From positions 166,501 to 230,500 of the forward strand of contig NZ_CP030942.1 in the NCBI RefSeq assembly GCF_036621415.1: a stretch of DNA of 64,000 nt, read 5' to 3'. The stretch's first letter is position 1. Each line of letters starts with the position of its first letter. The notes under the pieces are model-generated. The model ran no database searches, was not told where the DNA came from, and was given only the letters and a program-made list of their open reading frames with translations. Shown here one piece after another: positions 24,786-33,562 of this stretch. The position numbers were made by a program, and so were the translations under genes. The stretch comes from Nitratireductor thuwali (GTDB lineage Bacteria; Pseudomonadota; Alphaproteobacteria; Rhizobiales; Rhizobiaceae).

Positions 24786-25232
24786 ATGCCGGACATTCTA
24801 CACAAGGTCGGGATCAAGTCGGCCTCGCCGAACGATGCCTACAAGGCCCTCACCACGATCGAAGGACTTTCCGACTGGTGGACCAGGGATACGCAGGGCC
24901 AGAACAAGGTCGGCGAAGTGATCAGTTTCCGCTTCGGGTCCAATGGCGGTTTCGACATGAAGGTGCTTGAGCTCGATCCGGGCCGGCGCGTGCTGTGGCA
25001 GGTGACCGACGGACCGGCGGAATGGATCGGCACGAAGGTAAGCTTCGACATCAAACAGGATGGCGACTACACCATCGTCCTTTTCAAGCACCAGGGCTGG
25101 AAGGAGCCGGTGGAATTCATGCACCACTGCAGCACCAAGTGGGGCACCTTCCTGATGAGCCTGAAATCGCTCCTCGAAACCGGAAAGGGCGCTGCCTATC
25201 CCGACGACGTCCTGATCGACAACTGGCGCTGA
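24786..25232 (+). CDS. SRPBCC (AHSA1/START-like) domain protein
   Basis: 148 residues, one helix-grip domain. GLSDWWTRDTQG near residue 28, VLELDPGRRVLWQVTDGP, and the final helix MHHCSTKWGTFLMSLKSLLE are typical of AHSA1-type proteins with a hydrophobic ligand pocket. GAGAAGGAG provides the ribosome site before ATG 24786. It is divergent from the TPR/winged-helix regulator, an arrangement like that of ArsR-SRPBCC pairs but with a different regulator. Ligand unknown. Confidence 0.75.
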   Translation: MPDILHKVGIKSASPNDAYKALTTIEGLSDWWTRDTQGQNKVGEVISFRFGSNGGFDMKVLELDPGRRVLWQVTDGPAEWIGTKVSFDIKQDGDYTIVLFKHQGWKEPVEFMHHCSTKWGTFLMSLKSLLETGKGAAYPDDVLIDNWR

Positions 25233-25268
25233 ATCATGAACCGGACCGGGATGGCGCTTCAGCGGACG

Positions 25269-28200
25269 TCATCCCGATCCGGGCAGGATCTTGCCGCGCC
25301 ATCTGCCGTAGAGGCCGGCAGCCCGCTCGTGGGCGCGGTGGCCGAGGAGCAGCATGCACGGGCTGAGCATCAGCGTCAGGAACGTGGCGAAGGCGAGCCC
25401 GCCGGCCACCGTGGTCGCAAACTCGATCCAGTATTGCGTCGACGGCGCGCCGTACTGGATCTGCCGCTCGATGAGATTGATGTTGAGGCCCAGCACCAGC
25501 GGCATCAGGCCCAGTATGTCGTTGATGGAGGTGAGGAAGACCGGCCTGAGGCGCTGGGCGCCGGTGCGGATGGCGGCGTCGGCCGGCTCATGGCCCTTGC
25601 CGCGCATCTCGTTGTAGGTGTCGATCAGCACGATGTTGTTGTTCACGACGATGCCGCCGAGAGAGATGATGCCGAGCCCGCCCATGACGATGCCGAAGGG
25701 TCTTCCGGTGATCAGCAGCCCGATCAGCACGCCGGCTATGGAGAAGACGATGGCGCTCATCACCACGAGGGTCTGGTAGACGCTGTTGAGCTGGGCGACG
25801 AGAACCAGGAACATCAGCGCGACCGCCGCGAAAAAGGCGCCGAGCAGGAAGTTCTGCGCCTCGGCAATGTCCTCCTGCTCGCCGACGAACTCGGCCTCCA
25901 CGCCCGCCGGAAGCCCGGCCTCCCGGATCGCCTGGCGCAGCGCGTCGCTCTTTTCCGCCGGCAGCGCGCCTTCCGCCACATCGGCCTTCACGGTCACCAC
26001 GCGCCTGGAATCGATCCGGTTGATGATGCCGGTCTTCTCGGCGGGTTCGATGGTCACGAAATTGGTGATCGGCGTCTGGCCGCGCTCGGTGGGGATGGTG
26101 AGCCGGGAGAGGCCGTCCAGCGTGCGTTCGGGCGCGGGAAAGCGCACGCGGATGTCGACCGCGTCCTCCACGTCGGGAGGCCGGTACTCGGCCAATTTCA
26201 GGCCCTGCGTGAGAAGCTGCACCCCCTGGCCGAGCGTGTTGACGTCGGCGCCGAAGCGGGCGGCGCTCTCGCGGTCCACATTGATCCGCCATTCCACGCC
26301 GGGCACCTGCGTATCGTCCTCCACGTCGATGAAGCCGCCCACGTCCCGCATGAGGCCACGGACCTCATCCGCCGCCGCCTCCAGGGTCCGCAGATCGCCG
26401 CCGAAGAGCCGCAGCTGCACGGGCTTGCCCTGCCCCGGTCCCATCTGCTGCTCGTTGACGACGATGACCACGCCGGGAATATCGGCGGTCCGGCGTCTCG
26501 CCTCCTCGATGATCTCGTCGGCGCGCCGGCGCTGGTCCCATTCCGCCAGGTCGAGCTGGAGGACGCCGATCGTGTCGGCCGAAAGATTTTGCTCCTGCAC
26601 CTGTTCGCCGATGGTTCGGGCATAGATGTGCTCGATGCCCTCGGTGCCCAGAATCGCATTCTCCACCTCGCGCACCAGGTCGTCCCTCTCGTATATCGAG
26701 AGATTGTCCCGCGCCTTGACGGTGGCCTGGATGAAGCGCGGCTCGATCTGCGGGAAGAACTCCACGCCGCGGCCGAAGAACACATAGGCCACCACCGCCA
26801 GGACGAGGAGGAAAAAGGTGCCGAGCAGGGTCAGCGCGGGGCGGCGCAGCAATCGGCGCAGGACGGCGACATAGATCCGCGTGACGCGGTCGAGATCCTC
26901 CAGATCGCCGCTCTCCGCCGCCACGAGCGCCTTTTCCTCCTCCTCGGCGCGCGGATTGCGCCGGCCGATCAGGCCGCCGAGCACGGGAATGAAGACCAGG
27001 CCCATGGCGAGCGATGCGGTGAGGATGGCGATGACGGTGATCGGCAGGAACTTCATGAACTCGCCCACCACACCGGTCCAGAAGAGCAGCGGGAAGAACA
27101 CGCACAGCGTCGTCAGCGTCGAGGCGAAGATGGGCCACGCCATGCGCTTGGCGGCCGCGCGGTAGGCCTCCCACGGGCGCTTGCCCCCGGCCATCCAGCG
27201 GTCGGCCAGTTCCGTCGAAACCACCGCCGCATCCACCAGCATGCCGAGCACCAGAATGAGGCTGAACAGCACGATGATGTTGAGCGTGTAGCCCATCCAC
27301 CAGAGGAAGATGATGCCGGCAAGGAAGGAGCCCGGAATCGACAGCCCGACCAGCAGCGCGTTGCGCCAGCCGAGCGTGGCGACCGTGACGATCATCACGA
27401 GGAGCACCGCCGCCACGACGTTGTTCTGCAGGTCGGTGAGGGTCTCGCGCACCTCGGTGGACTGGTCCTGCAGGTAGGTCACCGACACGCTTGCGGGGAT
27501 CAGCTCCCGCCCCTCCTCGATGACGTCCTTCACCGCCTCGACGGTCTCGATGATGTTGGCGCCGATCCGCTTCTTCACCTCCAGCGCCACCGCCGGCTGG
27601 CCGTCGAGACGGGCAAAGCCCGTCGGGTCCTCGAAGCCGCGGCGGACCACGGCGACGTCTCCAACGGTCACCACCGCGTTTCCGGACACCTTGATCGGGA
27701 TGTCGCGCACGTCGGAAATGTCCTCGATGACGCCGGGCACCTTGAGCGTCAGCCGGCCCGCCCCCGTGTCGATGGATCCTGCCGTGACGAGCCGGTTGTT
27801 GCTCTGGATGGTTGCCAGGAGCTGGTCAAAGGAGATGCCGTAGGTCTCCAGCGCGGTCGGGTCGATCAGCACCTCGAGCACTTCTTCCCGCGCCCCGCCT
27901 ATATCCACTTCGAGAACCCTCGGCAGCGCTTCGAGCCGATCCTGGAACCGCTCCGCCAGATCGATCAGCGCACGCTCCGAAATGGGGCCGGACAGCATGA
28001 CGGTGAGCACCGGGAAGAGCGCGACATTGACCTCCTGCACCACCGGTTCCTCCGCCGTCAGCGGCAGTTCGGCGGTCGCGCGGTCCACGGCCTGGCGAAC
28101 GTCCTGCTCGGCCTCGTCGGCATCGAAGCCGGCGGTGAATTCCAGCGTCACGGCGGCATAACCCTGGGCGGCGACGGCGCTCATCTCGTCGAGCCCTTCG

Positions 28201-28424
28201 ATCGACTGCAGCTCCGTCTCCAGCGGGCGCAGGAGAAGGCGCTCGGCATCCTCCGGCGAGATGCCCTCATGCGGCACGGACACGTGGATGATGGGGATAG
28301 GCACGTCGGGCGCCGATTCCCTCGGGATCACCCGGTAGGCATACAGGCCGACGGCCAGGATCAGCACCAGCAGGATGATGACGACCCTGTTCCGGCTGAA
28401 TGCGGCGTCGATGACGGCTCTCAT
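25269..28424 (-). CDS. RND efflux pump inner-membrane transporter (HAE-1/AcrB family)
   Basis: 1051 residues, full length for the family, with twelve expected membrane segments. The first is at about 13-30. The fourth carries the proton-relay Asp in GMLVDAAVVSTE (AcrB has two Asp here). Two large periplasmic loops lie at about 35-335 and 560-860. The C-terminal part has GIISLGGIVVNNNIVLIDTYNE. It expels drugs or toxic organics with the adaptor encoded upstream, whose stop overlaps this start. No outer-membrane channel gene is adjacent, so a TolC-like partner must lie elsewhere. Confidence 0.93.
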   Translation of the reverse strand: MRAVIDAAFSRNRVVIILLVLILAVGLYAYRVIPRESAPDVPIPIIHVSVPHEGISPEDAERLLLRPLETELQSIEGLDEMSAVAAQGYAAVTLEFTAGFDADEAEQDVRQAVDRATAELPLTAEEPVVQEVNVALFPVLTVMLSGPISERALIDLAERFQDRLEALPRVLEVDIGGAREEVLEVLIDPTALETYGISFDQLLATIQSNNRLVTAGSIDTGAGRLTLKVPGVIEDISDVRDIPIKVSGNAVVTVGDVAVVRRGFEDPTGFARLDGQPAVALEVKKRIGANIIETVEAVKDVIEEGRELIPASVSVTYLQDQSTEVRETLTDLQNNVVAAVLLVMIVTVATLGWRNALLVGLSIPGSFLAGIIFLWWMGYTLNIIVLFSLILVLGMLVDAAVVSTELADRWMAGGKRPWEAYRAAAKRMAWPIFASTLTTLCVFFPLLFWTGVVGEFMKFLPITVIAILTASLAMGLVFIPVLGGLIGRRNPRAEEEEKALVAAESGDLEDLDRVTRIYVAVLRRLLRRPALTLLGTFFLLVLAVVAYVFFGRGVEFFPQIEPRFIQATVKARDNLSIYERDDLVREVENAILGTEGIEHIYARTIGEQVQEQNLSADTIGVLQLDLAEWDQRRRADEIIEEARRRTADIPGVVIVVNEQQMGPGQGKPVQLRLFGGDLRTLEAAADEVRGLMRDVGGFIDVEDDTQVPGVEWRINVDRESAARFGADVNTLGQGVQLLTQGLKLAEYRPPDVEDAVDIRVRFPAPERTLDGLSRLTIPTERGQTPITNFVTIEPAEKTGIINRIDSRRVVTVKADVAEGALPAEKSDALRQAIREAGLPAGVEAEFVGEQEDIAEAQNFLLGAFFAAVALMFLVLVAQLNSVYQTLVVMSAIVFSIAGVLIGLLITGRPFGIVMGGLGIISLGGIVVNNNIVLIDTYNEMRGKGHEPADAAIRTGAQRLRPVFLTSINDILGLMPLVLGLNINLIERQIQYGAPSTQYWIEFATTVAGGLAFATFLTLMLSPCMLLLGHRAHERAAGLYGRWRGKILPGSG

Positions 28425-29944
28425 GGAGCACCACCCGCGCCGCCGGCCGAGCCTGCGGGAGGCGCTGCCATACGGCCCTGCCCCTGCGGCTGAACCGTCG
28501 CGCCCTGCCCTTGCGGCTGCACCGGCTCGATCCGCGGGGTCGGGATGCCCGGCGAGACCGGGCGCGCGGATGGCGCCGACGAGGCGGCCCCGCCCGTCGC
28601 GGCGCCGGTTCCCCCGCGGGTGCGAGCGGAGCCGGGGGACGCCTGCGGCTCGGCCGCCTGGCCCGAGATTCCCGCGGGCGCTCCGGCAGCATCCGGAGCA
28701 GGGCCGAAATTACCGGTAGCGGCGGACGCGGCCGGCGGCGAAGCGGGCAACGCATTGGCGGCCGAACCCTCGCACAGCTCCTCCGCCGGCGGCGGCTCCG
28801 GCAGATCTTCGGCGCCGTCGAATTGCCTTGCTTCGACGGTGGCGGTGGGCAGCCGCGCCACGCCGTCACCTTGTTCTTCCTCCGCGCGCGCCTGGCTCAC
28901 CCGCACGCGCTCGCCTTCGCGCACGAAGCCCTGACCGGTGGTGATCAGCCGCAGTTCGTCCGGCAGGCCGCTGACCCAGGCGCCCTCCATCCCCGTCCGC
29001 GCAATCTCGACGGGATGAAAGCGAACCGTATTGTCCTCGTCCACGGACTTGACCCCCAGCGCGCCCTCCTCGCTCAGCGAGAGGATCGCCGGCGAGATGA
29101 AATGCGCCTTTACCTCGCCGCTCTGGAAACGGACTTCGGCGCTTACCACCGAAGGAATCTTCCGCTCCTCATTGGGCACGCGGGTTTCGACGCGGAAAGT
29201 CCGTGTCTGCGGATCGGCCGTGGGCGCGACGAAGCATACGCGCCCCTTTGCCAGGCCGCCGGTGGCGAAGCTGACCACCGCCACGCGCCCCACATCGACG
29301 CTTCCGACATCGCGCTGCGAGATATCGAGGGTGACGCGCAAGGGCGTGTTGTCGACGAGGCGTGCTATGGCCGTTCCGGCCGCCACAGTCTCGCCGCTGT
29401 TGACGAAGACGTCGCTGACGATGCCGGAAATGGGCGCCTCGATGGTGGTGTCGCGGATTTCCGCACGCACGCTCTGAAGCGCCGAGCGGGCTTCCTTGAG
29501 CTGCGATTCCAGCTCGCGCACCCTTGTTTCGGCGGCGAAACCCTCGCGCTCCAGCCGGCGCATGCCTTCAAGGTCCGCCTCGAGGCTTTCGACGCGCGCC
29601 TCGGCGCTGGCGAGCTGGCTTTGCCGTTCTTCCAGGCGCAGCTGCGCAAGAACCGTTCCCGCCTCAACGTGATCGCCCTGCTGAACCGGCACCTCGGCCA
29701 GCGTGCCGCCGGTGGCCGAAACGACGTCGGCGGTCCGGAACGGCTGGGCCACGCCCTGCGCGTAGATATATTGCGGTACCGTCCGGGCGGCGGAGGATTC
29801 CACTTCCACCAGCGTCGGTTGCGGCTGTGCGGATGCGGCCGCGTCCTCCTCTTCGCCCTCGCCGGTGCCTATGAAGAGACCGCTCGCGAGCCACGCCGCA
29901 GTCGCCGCCAGCAGGCCGATCGCGATCCATGTCGAGGTTCTCAA
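28421..29944 (-). CDS. RND efflux periplasmic adaptor with long low-complexity C-terminal tail
   Basis: 507 residues from TTG 29944, chosen because GGAAGG precedes it and a membrane anchor follows at once (TWIAIGLLAATAAWLASGLF). A longer frame up to 30085 adds Arg-rich residues with no family look. Adaptor features: lipoyl halves around AQPFRTADVVSATGG and EAPISGIVSDVFV, a coiled-coil hairpin between them (about 110-180), then a beta-barrel. The last 100 or so residues are Gly/Ala/Pro/Gln-rich with a repeated QPQGQG, unusual for the family. It partners the RND gene that overlaps its end. Confidence 0.85.
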   Translation of the reverse strand: MRTSTWIAIGLLAATAAWLASGLFIGTGEGEEEDAAASAQPQPTLVEVESSAARTVPQYIYAQGVAQPFRTADVVSATGGTLAEVPVQQGDHVEAGTVLAQLRLEERQSQLASAEARVESLEADLEGMRRLEREGFAAETRVRELESQLKEARSALQSVRAEIRDTTIEAPISGIVSDVFVNSGETVAAGTAIARLVDNTPLRVTLDISQRDVGSVDVGRVAVVSFATGGLAKGRVCFVAPTADPQTRTFRVETRVPNEERKIPSVVSAEVRFQSGEVKAHFISPAILSLSEEGALGVKSVDEDNTVRFHPVEIARTGMEGAWVSGLPDELRLITTGQGFVREGERVRVSQARAEEEQGDGVARLPTATVEARQFDGAEDLPEPPPAEELCEGSAANALPASPPAASAATGNFGPAPDAAGAPAGISGQAAEPQASPGSARTRGGTGAATGGAASSAPSARPVSPGIPTPRIEPVQPQGQGATVQPQGQGRMAAPPAGSAGGAGGAP

Positions 29945-30108
29945 AGGAAAGCCTTCCGCTCGGTGAATCCTCCGAGGCCTAACGGAAAGCCTTGCCCACT
30001 GTTCCCGCGCGGATGGGGATCGGGCCCGCCTTACGGGTGTCGCGCCAGCATTGCAGGTGTGATTTGCCGCAGGGGGGGCCAACACAACCCTGGAGCCAGC
30101 ATCAGGGC

Positions 30109-31134
30109 CTAAAGCCCCGGGCTCCCCAGGCTGGTGCTTCGGCGCTTGCGGATTTCGAAGCCGATGTCGACGACGGCGCCGTCGCCGCCGGTGCCCTCGA
30201 TCGCCTCAACGAGCATGTTCACCGCGTGCCGGCCCATCTCGTAGCGGTAGGTGCGCACGCTGGTGATGGGCGGCTCGGCCGTCGCCATCATCTCCAGATC
30301 GTTGAAGCCGCAGATGCCCAGCCGGCCGGGCACGGGAATCCGGCGGCGCTGCGCCTCGAACATGACACCGAGCGCCAGATCGTCATTGTTGCAGAACACC
30401 GCGTCGAGATCCGGCGCGCGGTCCATCAGCTCCGCGAAGAGCTGGGCGCCCAGCGTCACCGAGGAGGCCGCCGTCGTGGTGATGACCCTGTTTTCAGAAA
30501 AAAGACCCGCCCCGGAAGCCGTGTCATGAAAGCCGCGCAGGCGGCGCTGCGAACGGGGATCCATGCGGGCGCCGATGAAGCCGAGCCCCCGGTAGCCCTG
30601 CTCGATGAGATGCCGTGTGGCCACGCATGCCGCCTCGTAATGGGAAAAACCGACCATCAGATCCACGGGATTGTCGTCGATCTCCATGATCTGCACGATG
30701 GGACAGGCGGCTTTCTCCAGCAGCTCGCGGGATTTTTCCGACTGGTCGATGCCGGTGACGATCAGCCCGGCCGGCTTCTGGCCCAGGAACACCTTCAAGA
30801 GGCTTTCCTCCCTCAGCGCGGAATAGCGCGAATTTGCCAGCTGGATGTCGTAATCCGTGCTCTCCAGCGCGGTGTAGATGCCGAGCAGCACCGCCGCAAA
30901 GACGTTGTTGGTGACCGAGGGAATGATCACGCCGATGACGTTCGTCCGGCTCGAGGCAAGGGTGCGCGCCGCCGGATTGGGCACATAGCCGAGATCGTCT
31001 ATCGCCCGCGCGATCTCCTCGCGCAGCCGCGGCGAGACCTTGTCCGGCATGCGCAGGGCCCGCGAAACGGTGATAGCGCTGACACCGACCCGGGCCGCGA
31101 CATCCGCAAGTGTTGCTTTCCTGAAGTTTCGCAC
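30109..31134 (-). CDS. LacI-family regulator, GntR-like (gluconate repressor type)
   Basis: 341 residues. The helix-turn-helix TLADVAARVGVSAITVSRAL is at about residues 8-27, hinge helix NPAARTLASSRT near 52-63, and a periplasmic-binding-like ligand core from about 65. It is divergent from a gluconokinase gene and a TRAP transporter, the usual setting of a gluconate or related aldonate repressor. A palindromic LacI-type operator lies before the kinase gene. Ligand is inferred from context. Confidence 0.88.
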   Translation of the reverse strand: MRNFRKATLADVAARVGVSAITVSRALRMPDKVSPRLREEIARAIDDLGYVPNPAARTLASSRTNVIGVIIPSVTNNVFAAVLLGIYTALESTDYDIQLANSRYSALREESLLKVFLGQKPAGLIVTGIDQSEKSRELLEKAACPIVQIMEIDDNPVDLMVGFSHYEAACVATRHLIEQGYRGLGFIGARMDPRSQRRLRGFHDTASGAGLFSENRVITTTAASSVTLGAQLFAELMDRAPDLDAVFCNNDDLALGVMFEAQRRRIPVPGRLGICGFNDLEMMATAEPPITSVRTYRYEMGRHAVNMLVEAIEGTGGDGAVVDIGFEIRKRRSTSLGSPGL

Positions 31135-31183
31135 GATATCGGATTTCCAGCCGCATCTTGATGACGAATCCTACCTCACCCCA

Positions 31184-31224
31184 TTGACATATGCCAGCGC
31201 CACCCCCTATGACAGCGCTAACAT
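31184..31224 (+). promoter_or_regulatory. Promoter with overlapping LacI/GntR-type operator before gluconokinase
   Basis: TTGACA at 31184-31189 is followed after 18 bases by TATGAC at 31208-31213. The 16-base near-palindrome ATGACAGCGCTAACAT (31209-31224) covers the -10. It is palindromic except at two inner pairs and resembles the E. coli GntR site ATGTTACCGGTAACAT. Binding there would block transcription of gntK and the TRAP genes. Confidence 0.65.
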
Positions 31225-31249
31225 CGAGAACCATGCCGGGGAGGAGCGT

Positions 31250-31828
31250 ATGGTCGGCCTTTGCAGAAACGTGGTGGTGATGGGCGTTTGCGGCGTGGGC
31301 AAATCCACGGTCGCCAGCCGTCTGGCCGCCCGCTGCGAGGGTCATTTCCTGGAAGGCGACCAGTTTCATCCTCCCGAGAATGTCGGGGCGATGGCGGGTG
31401 GCATTCCGCTGACGGACAAGGAGCGCTGGGCCTGGCTCGGGGCAATCTGCCACGGGATCGCAGCGCTCAATGCCCGCGACGCCGCGCCCGTCTTCCTCGC
31501 ATGCTCGGCGCTCAAGCGCAGCTATCGCACACTGCTGCGGGACCGCACGGGACCCCTCGCGATCATCCATCTCGACGGCGACAGCGCTATTATCCGCCAG
31601 CGCCTGCATGCGCGCCCGAACCATTTCATGCCGCCGTCCCTGCTGGACAGCCAGTTGCGGGACCTCGAGCCGCCCGACACCCATGCGGAGGCGCCCGCCT
31701 GCCGGCTCGATGTCGCGCGCAGCCTGGACGAGATCATAGACGAAGCGGAGCGTTTTTGCCGGCGTCACGTTGCCAGCGCCGGTCGATCCCCAAGCGGGGA
31801 AAAACCCAGCAGGCAACAAATTCCATGA
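31250..31828 (+). CDS. gntK: Gluconokinase
   Basis: 192 residues from ATG 31250, with GGGGAGGAG just upstream. An in-frame upstream ATG (31040) would overlap the divergent promoter and repressor gene. P-loop GVCGVGKST is at residues 12-20, then LEGDQFHPPENVGAMAGGIPL, CSALKRSYRTLLR and RPNHFMPPSLLDSQ, all gluconokinase hallmarks. It phosphorylates D-gluconate to 6-phosphogluconate in the cytoplasm. It lies 34 bases before the TRAP binding-protein gene, which likely imports the substrate. Confidence 0.93.
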   Translation: MVGLCRNVVVMGVCGVGKSTVASRLAARCEGHFLEGDQFHPPENVGAMAGGIPLTDKERWAWLGAICHGIAALNARDAAPVFLACSALKRSYRTLLRDRTGPLAIIHLDGDSAIIRQRLHARPNHFMPPSLLDSQLRDLEPPDTHAEAPACRLDVARSLDEIIDEAERFCRRHVASAGRSPSGEKPSRQQIP

Positions 31829-31862
31829 TGGCCGCTGGCCATAAAACAGGAGGAGAAACACC

Positions 31863-32882
31863 ATGAAATTCATCCCGAAACTTGCGCTGGCCGCCGTGGC
31901 GGCGATTGCGCTGACGAGCGCGGCCCCGGCTCAGGAGTTCACGTTCAAATTCCAGTCGAGCGACCCCTCCGGCAACCCGAACTTCGAACTGCAGAAGGGC
32001 TGGACGGAGGCACTGGAGGAGCGCACGGACGGCAAGGTCAAGGTCGAGCTGCTGCCGGTCGGCTCGGTGGTCGAGTATAACGAGACCCAGGACGCGATCG
32101 CGGCCGGCATTCTCGACGGCCATATCACCGACACCTCCTATTTCGCCGGCAAGGATCCCGCCTTCGGGCTGATCGCCAATCCGGTCGGCGCCTGGTCGGA
32201 TCCTCAGCAGATGTTCGATTTCATGTCCGAGGGCGGCGGCAAGGAGCTGATGAACGAACTGCTCGAGCCTTACGGCCTGCATTTCATCGGCGCCACGACG
32301 CCCGGCCTCGAGGCCTTCGTGTCCAAGGTGCCGCTTGACGGCGTCGACGATCTCAAAGGTCTGAAGGTGCGCGCGCCCGAGGGGCTGGTGCAGCAGGTAT
32401 TCGCCGCGGCGGGCGCTTCTCCGGTCAACCTGCCGGGCTCGGAAGTGTTCACCTCGCTCGACAAGGGCGTCATCGACGCCGCCGACTACACCGTCTTCTC
32501 GACCAACCAGGCGCAGGGGTTGAACGACATCGCGCCGCACCCGGTCTATCCCGGCTTCCATTCGATGCCTCTCGTCGAGGTGTCGATGAACAAGGAGAAG
32601 TGGGACGCGCTGCCGGACGACATCAAGACGGCCTTCGAGGAGACCGTTGCGGAGTTTGCCCAGCACCAGGTGGCCACGCTCGCCGAGAACGACCAGAAGG
32701 CGGTCGAGGAAGCCAAGGCCAGCGGCGAGATCACCGTCCATGACTGGTCGGCCGAGGAGCGCGCCAAATTCCGCAAGATCGCCGTCGGCGAGTGGGAAAA
32801 GGTTGCCGCGAAGTCGGAGAACGCGCAGCGGGTCTACGAGAAGCTGACGTCGTATCTGACCAGCAAGGGCCTGGTCCAGTAA
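31863..32882 (+). CDS. dctP: TRAP transporter periplasmic solute-binding protein (DctP family)
   Basis: 339 residues with a signal peptide (about 1-23, cleavage after APA). DctP features: GNPNFELQKGWTEALEERTDGKVKVELLPVG..., then LKGLKVRAPEGLVQQVFAAAG with the conserved Arg that binds the carboxylate, and VDAADYTVF-like IDAADYTVF. AGGAGGAG precedes the ATG. It delivers an acid, probably gluconate or a similar aldonate given gntK upstream, to the DctQM carrier. Confidence 0.93.
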   Translation: MKFIPKLALAAVAAIALTSAAPAQEFTFKFQSSDPSGNPNFELQKGWTEALEERTDGKVKVELLPVGSVVEYNETQDAIAAGILDGHITDTSYFAGKDPAFGLIANPVGAWSDPQQMFDFMSEGGGKELMNELLEPYGLHFIGATTPGLEAFVSKVPLDGVDDLKGLKVRAPEGLVQQVFAAAGASPVNLPGSEVFTSLDKGVIDAADYTVFSTNQAQGLNDIAPHPVYPGFHSMPLVEVSMNKEKWDALPDDIKTAFEETVAEFAQHQVATLAENDQKAVEEAKASGEITVHDWSAEERAKFRKIAVGEWEKVAAKSENAQRVYEKLTSYLTSKGLVQ

Positions 32883-32958
32883 GCAAAGGTCTGGTCAAGT
32901 AACGATCGGCCACACCGGCGGCGGCAGTGCCGCCGCCGGCTCATCGAGGGAGGGTCTT

Positions 32959-33543
32959 ATGCGTGACGACGATCTGCCGGATGTCGAAGCGGTGCTCGAA
33001 CAGGAAGTCGCCGCTCCGTTGCCGGAAGCCGGCAGGCTGGGCAGGCTGATCGATCGCGGCGGGATCGTCTTCGCGATCGGCATCGTCCTGGCGATGCTCA
33101 TCCTCATCCAGGAGGTGATCCTGCGCTACTTCTTCAATGCGCCGACCATCTGGGCGCATGAGACGACGGTTTTCCTGGCCGCCATCGCCTTCCTTTACGG
33201 CGGCCTCTACTGCACCGTGCGCAACTCCCATATCCGCGTGGTGCTTCTTTACGATCTGGTGCAGGGCCGCGCGCGGCGCGTGCTCGACGCGGCGATCTCC
33301 CTCGTCTGCATGATCGCCACCGGCTTTTTTGCCTGGGCGGCCTGGCTGATGGTGCAGCGGGCCATCTTCAGGCCCGACGGCAGCGTCAGGTTCGAAACCT
33401 CCGGCAGCGCCTGGGACCCGGCCTACCCCGCCTATCTGAAGCTGTTCCTGCTCGCGGTGCTGGCGCTGATGGCCTTGCAGTTCATGATCCTTGCCTTCAA
33501 TTTCGCCCGCGCGGCCCTGGCGCGCCATCCGGAGACCACCTGA
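32959..33543 (+). CDS. dctQ: TRAP transporter small membrane subunit (DctQ family)
   Basis: 194 residues with four predicted membrane helices (about 34-55, 68-88, 110-135 and 153-178) after a soluble Asp/Glu-rich N-terminus. ILRYFFNAPTIWAHETTVFL is the family signature, followed by GGLYCTVRNSHIRVV. It is longer than the usual 160-170 residues because of an extra stretch (FRPDGSVRFETSGSAWDP) in a periplasmic loop. It pairs with DctM. Its stop lies inside a 17-base tandem duplication. Confidence 0.9.
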   Translation: MRDDDLPDVEAVLEQEVAAPLPEAGRLGRLIDRGGIVFAIGIVLAMLILIQEVILRYFFNAPTIWAHETTVFLAAIAFLYGGLYCTVRNSHIRVVLLYDLVQGRARRVLDAAISLVCMIATGFFAWAAWLMVQRAIFRPDGSVRFETSGSAWDPAYPAYLKLFLLAVLALMALQFMILAFNFARAALARHPETT

Positions 33544-33562
33544 TGCCGGAGACAACCTGATG
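33529..33562 (+). repeat. 17-base tandem duplication at the dctQ/dctM junction
   Basis: CCGGAGACCACCTGATG (33529-33545) and CCGGAGACAACCTGATG (33546-33562) are adjacent with one difference. Each unit carries GGAGA, a TGA and an ATG. The first supplies the dctQ stop, the second the dctM ribosome site and start, implying that the two genes once overlapped as TGATG. Confidence 0.8.

Noticed and set aside
25236..28493. Very long open frame (over 1000 codons) on the plus strand opposite the RND gene
   Set aside because: It is a GC-bias shadow: composition is dominated by His, Asp, Arg and Gly with no domain, while the minus strand encodes a complete AcrB-type protein.
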